Part shown: positions 8,769 to 16,768 of the stretch, piece by piece
Layout: every line of letters begins with the position of its first letter
How positions within the stretch are numbered: position 1 is the stretch's first letter
DNA from: Carex sylvatica
Lineage: Eukaryota; Streptophyta; Magnoliopsida; Poales; Cyperaceae
Reading direction: 5' to 3'
Assembly: GCA_964058845.1 (NCBI GenBank)
Contig: CAXKVR010000347.1
Location: 1 to 27,549, forward strand
DNA: 27,549 nucleotides
Program-made: the position numbers and the translations under genes
Notes under the pieces: model-generated
Databases searched by the model: none
What the model was told of the DNA's origin: nothing
The model's input: the letters and a program-made list of their open reading frames with translations, nothing else

Positions 8769-10880
8769 TTAAACTTCATCTATATGTTCTCTGTCCCTAG
8801 TAGCTCTGAATTTCGAGTCGCTATATTTGTTGGGTTTTTTCTTATGCCGTCGTGTTTGATTTACCATTGATGCCGAGGCACCACCATCTCCTATGGCCCG
8901 CCCGTCTATCGTAATATTTTGTAACGACTCCAAAATATCACTTGAATCAGCATACATGGTGCCTTCAGGAACATGGACCTCTGGATAAATTGGTGCTTGG
9001 TCGCGAAGATCATCGCTGACATCAATATCTCTAAGATCAATTGGAAGTCCTGCCTCATTGAGCATGGCTCTGAACAGTGCGATATGCCTGAGATCAGATA
9101 AGACATCGCGACTACTTTCAAGTAAGAGAAGTCCAAAAGCCTTCTGTCCGCGTGTCTGCACCATGCTAATTCCTTTGGAAAAAAAATGAAGAACCATTCC
9201 ATATACTAATGATAACTTGGGAAAAAAAATGAAACTTATTAACTATTTCATAGCATTGTTAAATGCATATATTTTATTTTCTATCTTAAATTAAATTGTA
9301 CCTATCCGGAAGATAAGGAGTAAGGGCTCCATTTTCATACCGAGTTATGAAATTCAGAGAAGGTGCCGTGATATATTCACTAAAATGTTCGCTCCATTCC
9401 GCAGAGGTTCCGTCAGCATACAACCCATCTGCTCGTGTCCATTTGCGAATCTCTTCAAGATCTCTGAAGGATGGCAGAGTCGATGGAGGAACTGCCTGAA
9501 ATAACCCAAACTGCCAAAAACCCTCTCGGGAAGGTGAATCTCTACCACCCAGAAATGGGTGCACCACACGCGACATACATATAACGCCCGGTCTTTTATC
9601 CCTACCGAAGGTTTGAGGTATTGGTAACTCCTGTATGGCCTCCAGTTGACAACATTGGCCTTCAAATGCTCAAACTGATCTCGATATTGCTTTGTACCTA
9701 AGTTGTAAACACATGACAATTACATATGGAAAAACATAATATTTATTATTAAAATGTATCTTCCCTAGGGTTACCCTCCCAAGCATGCGGAATAGTCCAC
9801 TTTGCTCCAAAAGCCAGTCTCTCATCCATTACTTCGCTGCCAAATTGTGGGTTATGTGGTACGGGCCGACCTATAGCAAATTGAGTCTAAGACCACATCT
9901 GTAGTAGTAGTAATGGACCATGAATTGAAACTGGTTTATATCTGGATACACGTGACAACTCGCGATACAGGCAAGCGAGTATAACACCTCCCCAGTTGTA
10001 GTAGTTGAATCCGGAAACATGATAGACCCGAACAAGTCCACGAATTGTAAGTACATCAATGAGACAAAACTTGAATTTGAATCCGGAAACATGATAGACC
10101 CGAACAAGTCCATTGCATATGCTCGTGTGTACTAGTTGATTATCTCCTGGTCATCCACTAGTTCCAAGTTCAACATGCTAAATTTTGTTCTCAACCATGT
10201 AAGACGCATATAGTTCTTTAAGACTGTTGTTTTCTCGTTGGGTTTACCCGCATGCTCCACCCTTTTATAATAAAAATCATCATCCCATTCAAAACCATCA
10301 TACACTTCATGTCCTAGGCAATCTAAGATCAATTGTGAATAATGATCATCGGTACATCCAGAGATAGTCCTCCCTGTAAACATAGATGTTAAACAAAATT
10401 ATACTAGTATAAAATTTTAATTAATAACAAAAGTATAAATTAGCAATAAAAAATATGTTACCGGTAACAGATAAGCCCCATAAACAGCTAACATCTTCCA
10501 TTGTCACTGTGCACTCTCCCACCGGAAGATGAAAACTATTTGTCTCGGGCCTCCATCTCTCAACGAGAGCAGTAATCAATTCTCTATCAATCAGACAATG
10601 ATGGACATTAACCATCTGGTACAAACCTAAATTCTTCAAGCCTTCTTTCATATTTTCTTGGTATTCAACGCCCATTTTGCCACTATCAGGATGCAGTGCA
10701 TAATCGGGCTGGAATGATAATTGTCATGCAAAAAAGTTTAACCAAAAACATAAATTCGAATTCTAAAATTTAATAAGTCAATTTAAATCAAAATCGATAT
10801 TAAACAAATACCCTCGTATTCGCCACATGCATTCTAACTTCTGTTGGAAACAACTGCAATAAAGAGTCTTCATCTTGCAT
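8769..10880 (-). pseudogene. Plant mobile domain (PMD; MAIN/MAIL-like) gene, five exons, decayed
   Basis: PMD proteins (older names: aminotransferase-like plant mobile domain, PP7-long-form homologue) act in nuclear silencing with PP7-type phosphatases; MULE-borne copies are known. Exons, minus strand: 10880-10812 (MQDEDSLLQLFP), 10708-10462, 10373-9775, 9697-9302, and about 9166-8769. Each boundary has GT..AG and phases agree for exons 1-4. Diagnostic PMD motifs: LITALVERWRPETNSFHLP, VTMEDVSCLWGLSVTG, YARAY-like YTRAY, NWGGVILACLYRELSR, KPVSIHGPLLLLQMWS, FGAKWTIPHAWEG, RPYRSYQYL and VVEIHLPERV. Damage: TAG at 10134-10132 (Gln expected), a 72-bp duplication with frame loss near 10006, TAG at 9889-9887 (Trp expected), and a frameshift near 9508-9525. 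The last exon, with a basic tail (RRHKKKPNKYSDSK), is intact; its acceptor is tentative (GGAATTAG|CATGG). Confidence 0.9.
10007..10112. repeat. 34-bp direct repeat with 72-bp period inside PMD exon 3
   Basis: The same 34 bases occur at 10007-10040 and 10079-10112, beginning GAATCCGGAAACATGATAGA and ending AACAAGTCCA. On the minus strand this duplicates the peptide DLFGSIMFPDS. The period equals 24 codons, so the duplication itself keeps frame; the frame is lost at its downstream edge. It looks like slippage or repair error rather than a family feature. Confidence 0.9.
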
Positions 10881-11110
10881 TTTTCACTACAATATAAATA
10901 AATACATACAAAAAAATATTAACATGCAAATCCAATTCAATATTGACATGCACAACATGCAAACCCAATTAACTATTAACATTCATTTTATTACTTTACA
11001 TTATTATACAATTACACTGCAAAAATCTAAATTATACTCAAAAAATAAATCATTCAACAATTACTACATGCATGTACACTAAATAATTCTACAATTAATA
11101 GTTACACTAT
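10881..11110. other. AT-rich presumed promoter/leader region of the PMD gene
   Basis: Noncoding and upstream of the PMD start on the minus strand. No clear TATA box could be separated from the general AT-richness. Confidence 0.4.
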
Positions 11111-11690
11111 ATAAACTTAAATTACACTAGAAAAATAAATATGAATTACTACATAAACCATTTATACTTAAATTACACTAGAAAAATAAATATGAATTAC
11201 TACAATTATTATAAAAACTATTTATACTACAATTACTACAGAAACCATTTATTTATACTACAATTACTACATAAACCATTCATACGCTATACACATAAAA
11301 TATTTTGTTATACTAATTACAAATAAATTACTACATAAATCAATTTTTATACTACAATTACAACATAAATCATTTATTTATACTACAATTACTATATAAA
11401 TCATTCATACAACTATACACATAAAATATTTTGTTATACTAATTACAAATAAATTACTACATAAATCAATTTTTATACTACAATTACAACATAAATCATT
11501 TATTTATACTACAATTACTGCATAAACCATTTCTACTACTAAAATAAATACACATAAACCATTTATTCATATTACATGCAAATAAATTACTACATAAACT
11601 ATTTATTTATACTAAAAAAAGAAAAAATTACACATAAATTAGTTATTTATACTACAATTACTACATAAACCATTTATTCTAATCATTTAT
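11111..11690. repeat. AT-rich degenerate tandem repeat array inside MULE-1
   Basis: Short units around AATTACTACATAAACCATTT and TATTTATACTACAATTACTA recur about every 30-45 bp. A larger unit of about 126 bp (CATAC..CTATACACATAAAATATTTTG onward) is repeated at 11281 and 11406. The array lies between the PMD start and the right TIR. The Tyr/Asn-rich reading frame across it is spurious. Confidence 0.8.
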
Positions 11691-12042
11691 TCATAATTTC
11701 ATATTATTTATCAAAAATAAAAGAATTAAACACATACCGAACGAAACTTGTAGATCTGAAGCTTTTCTTGTTCTTCTTTCAAAAATACACAAATCTATAT
11801 AATTAGAATTAAAATTACACTAATTTGGAGAGTTAAAAAAAATAGAAAAACAACGGTTTGAGAGAAAAAATGGAAGGAAAGAAGAGAGGAAGAAGGAGAT
11901 GGGAGGAGACAGAGAAGACTGCGGTAAATAAAAAAAACTCTCCATATTTATTTATGATCTTCTGTGGCAAATACAATACACTCCTGTGCGAATATAAACT
12001 CCAAATTCCAAACCGAACTGGACACAAAAGGCCACAGAGACA

Positions 12043-12191
12043 GGACCGGAGGACTCCTCCAGTTTTGAGAAAAAAATTATGTTGCATCGGAGGAGTCCTT
12101 CGGTTCTTCTGATTTTTGAAAAAAAAAAAATAATAATTATGCTGAATTAGTAAAAATTATTATTTTTAATTATGGTTTATCAAAAAAATTC
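12043..12191 (-). repeat. MULE-1 right terminal inverted repeat
   Basis: Inverse of 5107-5257 with mostly small substitutions and poly-A length differences. It ends AAAAAAATTC at 12191 and is followed by the TSD at 12192-12200. Transcription of the PMD gene would start inside or near it. Confidence 0.92.
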
Positions 12192-12200
12192 TAAACCGTA
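12192..12200. repeat. Right 9-bp target-site duplication of MULE-1
   Basis: TAAACCGTA, identical to 5098-5106. The inferred empty site joins ...TTCCGGCA, one TAAACCGTA, and AGACAGCC... Confidence 0.95.
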
Positions 12201-12398
12201 AGACAGCCTTCACGGTTCCTCGTGCTGCAAAGGCCTCAACAGCCATGGGACCCACGCAACAATTGGCGGCATCACCTACCAATGAGGTTAAGAGTATGTT
12301 TTCCCTGGAAATGATCGTATAACCAGCATAAATGATAAATCCAAAGGCACGTTAATTATTAAGGAACAAAGCTGGACCCCGGCTTCTCCAAAGTTGTA
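12201..12398. other. Short host segment between the two MULEs
   Basis: Unique, moderately GC-rich sequence that was continuous with the left flank (before 5098) prior to MULE-1 insertion. No coding region is supported. Confidence 0.5.
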
Positions 12399-12407
12399 TA
12401 AATGTTA

Positions 12408-12461
12408 GGGAAAATTGTGAGATTGTCGCTACAAAATTTTCAAAATGTGAGAATGCCACTA
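12408..12461 (+). repeat. MULE-2 left TIR, outer part
   Basis: Contains GTGAGATTG..GCTACAAAAT and TTCAAAATGTGAGAATGCC. It aligns with the inverse of 19464-19430 joined to 16768-16745. The alignment stops at about 12461 and resumes at 13361, which marks the insert between. Confidence 0.8.
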
Positions 12462-13360
12462 CATGAATAAAATAGTTATCTATACAAAACTGACATAAAA
12501 AATAGACACAATTATTTATTTTTTGTTTTAAAAATATAACGTAATTATTTATGTTGAAATTTGTTTAAAATCTATATTTTAAAATAAGTTTTATATAAAC
12601 ACACAAGATATTATAGACATGGTTTGTAGAAGTTTGTTTTGAACTACAAAAAATAGAAAAAAATTGATAAAAATATAATTTGTTCAAAATAATGTTAAGA
12701 CAAATTATTACACTCAACAAATTAGTCTATTCTATGAGGTAGTACCATGTGGTTGTTCTCATGTACTGATTGATTGTCTCGAATTTTTTGAAAAAAATAT
12801 GTTCTGTTTTAGAAAAATAATGATTTATATAATTTTAATTTAATAATACAAAGGACAAGACTCAAATATTTACTAATATAAATAATGTAGAATTAAAATT
12901 AAACTACAATATTTTATATGAATGAATAAAAACTAATTCTAATGCAATGTGTCTGTAGATTGTTGAGCCCTAAGGACTTGCGCCTCAGATCAAAATTGAA
13001 ACACAACACTTAAAATAAACATTAAATTAGATATGACCCAATATAAAAATAAAAAGCTGGCCCATTAAATTAAATTGTAAATGTTGGTTCCACATGTCAT
13101 ATTCTTCTCTTTTCTTTTGTCTTCTTTCTTTTTATGAATAAACAACGTATTCTTCTTCATTTTCTCCAAATTCTTTCTTTTTCACCTGATTTTTCTCCAT
13201 TCATGGTGCAAATCTCAGCTGGACCATGTTTCTTTTTTCCTTCTGGACCAGGGGTAGGCACTAACATATAATGCTAGTGTATCTCCAAAAAAATTCATAA
13301 TCCAGGAGTAGGCAAGTTTGCCACTCCTTTGACGACTTTGGATCCGCTCCTGTCCACTTC
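12462..13360. mobile_element. About 0.9-kb insert of unknown class within the MULE-2 left TIR
   Basis: Inferred because the right TIR, once repaired, runs straight from the GAGAATGC(A/C)ACTA block into the TTCAAAATTGTAG block, while on the left these are 0.9 kb apart. A CCACT direct repeat flanks it (near 12457 and 13356). Near its right end is a hairpin GGAGTAGGCA..TGCCACTCC (13303-13326). It has no clear TG..CA ends, no Helitron end, and no coding frame. Confidence 0.45.
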
Positions 13361-13440
13361 AAAATTGTAGAAATGTCATTCTAAATTTGCCATTTATATT
13401 GTATTAATCTTGTTAAAAATATATATATATATTCAGACTA
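13361..13440 (+). repeat. MULE-2 left TIR, inner part
   Basis: TTCAAAATTGTAGAAATG followed by CATTCTAAA matches the inverse of 16717-16745. A looser match continues to the motif ACTAAAATACCCTT, which resembles ATTATACCTT on the inverse strand near 16605. It ends just ahead of the GC-rich exon at 13465. Confidence 0.7.
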
Positions 13441-13464
13441 AAATACCCTTCTCATTTGAGTTCG

Positions 13465-14626
13465 ATGGGCAGATCCACCGTAGAAGAACCAAAGAGGAGG
13501 AGGAGGAGCTATCGGCCGCGCTCTCTGATTGAAGCCTCCGGTTATATTGCATCGTGGCTCGTCAAGATTTTCTTTTGTGCACTTTGCTCGCGATTCCCTG
13601 TGAGTAACCTCAATTTTGTTTCTCTCTCTTTGTTGGATCAATTACAGCCCAATTATATGAAATTTTCTATTTTTCTATCATCCGTATAAGATTGAATAAA
13701 GCTTATTCTCGTCAGTGCCATGTGTTAATTTCCTTTAAATTTTCTAGAGTTTGGTTGCTTTGTGCTCCAATCACTGTAAAAATCTAAACTTAAAATTTAA
13801 CAGTTCTACAGTGTGTCTAGTTCACGCGACACAATGTACATGCCATCCAATTGGTAATGATAACAAGATGTACAGGCCATCTATTTTTAGTACCAAGTTT
13901 TAGTACCAATTTCCTAAATTGCTATTGGTACGATACCAATTTCATAATCTGTGTTGCTTGTGATCGAATTGGTATGATCAATCTTACCAAATTACTTGTT
14001 GTGTATTTGTGAGATGTGGTGAAAATCTGAATGTTTGGAGACAAATTAAATATTGAGAAATTACATAATTTGTTGATTTTAAGATTTTAACAAACCGTAC
14101 CAGCTTCTCTTATCCTAGTATGGTTTGTTAAAATAATAAAATCTAGATTTTGATTATTCAATACTAGAACAATTTTGTTTCGATTAGGTGTCTATGATGG
14201 TCGATGTTGTTTCTTGAATTCTTTATTTTGTTCTATTCCTTTTTGATTGCTTATAGATCTTGTACCTATGTTCTAGTCTTTGGATACCTAATACCAAACT
14301 GGTACAGTCTAAGAATAGAACATTGGAACTATTAAACTTTCAAGTTAATATTAGTGAGTCATTTTGTTACTCCTTAATGGTTACATGCTATTAGAGCTCT
14401 AAAATAGTTACAAGTATGAATTTTGATGTGGATCGGGCGGTTTAGACCCGGCTTTGGATAAGGCAAAACCTTGTCTCAAATCCCTTCGGACGGTTTTAAG
14501 CATGTAGTTTGCTTTCTTTATACATGAACTTCTAGGAGAAAGTGAGATGGTTATTGTACTAGAATTATTGTAATAAACTTAATTTTTTATTTTCTATTCT
14601 TGTTTGTACAGAGACCAACACAGTAG
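13465..14626 (+). CDS. Two-exon small protein gene candidate (49 aa), MULE-2 cargo
   Basis: The first exon 13465-13599 encodes exactly 45 codons: MGRSTVEEPKRRRRSYRPRS, then LIEASGYIASWLV, then KIFFCALCSRFP. It ends at a consensus donor (CCT|GTGAGT). The 1,012-bp intron is AT-rich, and an acceptor TGTTTGTACAG ends at 14611. Exon 2 then adds Arg-Pro-Thr-Gln and a TAG at 14624-14626; using an AG two bases on would give a different nine-residue tail. The protein would have a basic N-terminal half and a hydrophobic segment (about residues 28-42). I do not recognise the family. The GC-rich exon in AT-rich surroundings and its position just inside the TIR suggest captured host sequence or an element gene. 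Whether it is translated is unknown. Confidence 0.35.
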
Positions 14627-15573
14627 AAACCTCAGACTGGTGATAGGAAAGAATGCGAGCGCTGGCCCGTATGAAAGATGAATTTTTTTATGAGGCTAAG
14701 AGACCACCACCTCTGGCTGTGTGTCTTTTCATGAGAACATTAGAAAAAGGAGTTAAAACATAATTGGGTTTGTCGGAACAATAAAGAATGTTGTTGTATG
14801 CTTTACTCTTAGAGATTTATGTTTAGAAAGGATGTATGTTGTATGCTTGTAAGAATTTTTTCTGATATGCTTATGAAGGATGTATGGCATTGTTATTTTA
14901 ATGACAACATTGCCCTTCACGTAATGAATTGTATGCTTATAACTTTGTTTTCATTGTGATGTATTATTGTGATGTATTCTTATAATTATGTTATGACAAA
15001 ATTGCTTCTACTTTTCCAACTTAGCCATGTGTTTCCTTTGATAACAGATAGTGTACTTGTATCAGAGGTGGTTTATGATTGTAACTCCATTGCATTCAAT
15101 TTGAATCTTAATCTAAATCTATGCCAACAAAAATGCCTTCAATCATTCAAGCAAGATGAATATAAGTATATGTAAAGACATTAGCTTATTATTTGAATTA
15201 AAAATTGTATTTTATTTTTGGTCAACTGTCAGTTGGGACTGATTTGGTTTTCTTTGCAATTTAACTTATTTCTGTTGTAATTTGGCTCTAGGAGTGGTAT
15301 ATCTACACAAGTTTGGGTATGCTACATTAACTTATTTCTGTTGTAAAAGTGCATGACTTGTACCATTAAAATTAACAAGAAAACATACATCTAAATTGTC
15401 AACATACTAACCTATATCAATGAATTGCCAAAAAATCTGCCTCAGCATTTCCATAATTCTAAAACAAACGTATACAACAGCTTGAAAGCCTTCCATCTAA
15501 AAATAAAACCACAAAATACCACACAGCTAAGCCTACGTCTACCACCTGTTAATTTGCATCATTTTTAAGTAAG
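14627..15573. other. Noncoding interior of MULE-2
   Basis: Probably the 3' region of the plus-strand cargo unit. A short frame (MRALARMKDEFFYEAKR..., from 14653) follows exon 2 but has no support as a gene. The rest is AT-rich without recognised features. Confidence 0.4.
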
Positions 15574-15702
15574 TTAGCAAAAATTCTCCCAAAGTTTAGC
15601 ATCCAGGTCAATTCTCTCAGTCAATCTTTGTGGAGGCAGTCTTTTTCTGCCCTTCTTCTTGTCCATCTCCTTAGTTGTTGTGCATCCTGATGTTATACAA
15701 TA
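15574..15702 (-). CDS. Probable terminal exon of a minus-strand cargo gene in MULE-2
   Basis: On the minus strand an acceptor (CACTTCAG) at 15704-15703 opens exactly 42 codons and a TAA (15576-15574). The peptide includes YCITSGCTTTKEMDKKKGRK, then RLPPQRLTERIDLDAKLWEN and FC. Base composition and residue mix (charged, KKKGRKR, then an amphipathic LTERIDLDAKLWEN) look coding. The putative first exon lies at 16577-16375 and a phase-0 join between them is possible. The family is not recognised. Confidence 0.35.
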   Translation of the reverse strand, partial: YCITSGCTTTKEMDKKKGRKRLPPQRLTERIDLDAKLWENFC

Positions 15703-16374
15703 CTGAAGTGTAGTGGTGGCTCAACTTCAAGTTTGCTTGATGTTCATGCTTCTGTTTTCAAAATTTGAGCAATGTGCATTATTAACCTGGGTATTACTGA
15801 TCAAGCTTGCGCTCTATTATTTGCATTTTGGATATTGAATCATGTAAATTTAAATTTATGTGCCTCCCTCCAAATCCCCAAATTCTTGTCATGACCCAAA
15901 TCAAGAAATGACATTGTTTGTTTCTCTACCAGTTTATTCTTTTCTCAAGATTCAGAAAACAAGCATTAAGGAACAGTAATCAACCAAGAAATTTTGAAAT
16001 CCTGATAAGTGCTTAAACAAATAAATTGAAGAAAAAAGGAGAGGCCGAAATGCTGTAATACTGTTTTCATCATATAGCAGCACAGACAGATTACATCAAC
16101 CTCCTATAGTTTCAATTACATTCTAAAGAAATCTCGCCCCACTCAATCTGATCAAGCCATCCAAACCAGAAATTTAGGAATTACTACTACATGCCCAATA
16201 TTCTAAAGTAATTACTACAATCTCGTGCAGCTTCTCACAACCAAATTAAGAATGAAAAGTATAAAAAAAAAGAATCAAATTCATAGATTAACTATAGAAG
16301 AAGGAGATAAGACAGTACTATGAGCTTATCTAGCGATTCTTTCTGACATGGCGGTGGTGTATCAGTCGGTACCT

Positions 16375-16577
16375 CTTCCGTAGACAGTGGCACGAAAAGT
16401 ATAGACACCGCTGCCGACGTGGCAGCTGACGTGGACGAAGAGGAAAGGAGAGGGTGGCGGAGACCAACATAGGAGAGAACAACGGCGGAGGATACCTCTC
16501 GGGGCACCGACAGTTGGTGGAGAACAACGGCGATCGTAAGGGATCGGCGAGAGAGGGAGGCAGGGATAGGAGGCCAT
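16375..16577 (-). CDS. GC-rich putative first exon of the minus-strand cargo gene in MULE-2
   Basis: This about 200-bp GC-rich stretch begins just inside the right TIR and is open in all three minus-strand frames, which prevents a confident choice. One frame starts MASYPCLPLSPIPYD at 16577. Another contains RHPLLSSSSTSAATSAAVS and ends in frame at a donor-like GAAGAG|GTACCG (about 16374), which could join in phase 0 to the exon at 15702. The serine/alanine-rich reading might be an organelle-targeting leader, but this is speculation. Strong GC contrast with the surroundings is the main evidence that it is acquired or coding. Confidence 0.3.
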
Positions 16578-16716
16578 TTCTTATTCTTAATTTTACTTGA
16601 AGGTATAATCGGAAATACGAAAATACTTATTCTAAAACAGAATTTTTCAGATTATTTTTAATAAAAATAGTTTAAAAATTGTATAAAAATAGTATGTTCA
16701 CAATTAATAAAATTTT

Positions 16717-16768
16717 AGAGTGGCATTTCTACAATTTTGAAATTTATAGTTGCATTCTCACATTTTGA
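16717..16768 (-). repeat. MULE-2 right TIR, inner part (cut by the Harbinger-like insertion)
   Basis: Reads on the minus strand as TCAAAATGTGAGAATGCAACTA followed by the TTCAAAATTGTAGAAATG block. It continues at 19430-19464 once the inserted element and one TGA are removed. Confidence 0.8.

Larger units (their letters stand above)
5107..12191. mobile_element. MULE-1: Mutator-like element with transposase and plant mobile domain gene
   Basis: The element spans 7,085 bp, begins GAATTTTTTTGATAAACC, ends with its inverse, and is flanked by the perfect 9-bp duplication TAAACCGTA. Its terminal inverted repeats run about 150 bp. Inside are a plus-strand MULE transposase (6576-8469) and a minus-strand multi-exon PMD gene (10880-8769), converging near 8.5 kb. 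This layout copies maize MuDR, where mudrA and mudrB are transcribed convergently from the two TIRs; the PMD gene sits in the mudrB position. Association of PMD genes with plant MULEs is known. Both genes carry stops and frameshifts, so this copy is not autonomous, although its ends and duplication are well preserved. It could still be mobilised by a related active element. Confidence 0.95.

Noticed and set aside
11833..12112. Frames on both strands at the right end of MULE-1
   Set aside because: They run through the TIR; open by chance and without homology to MULE or PMD proteins.
12462..13360. Helitron or solo LTR
   Set aside because: The hairpin is too far from the end for a Helitron and there is no CTRR end; the ends are not TG..CA as an LTR needs despite the 5-bp repeat.
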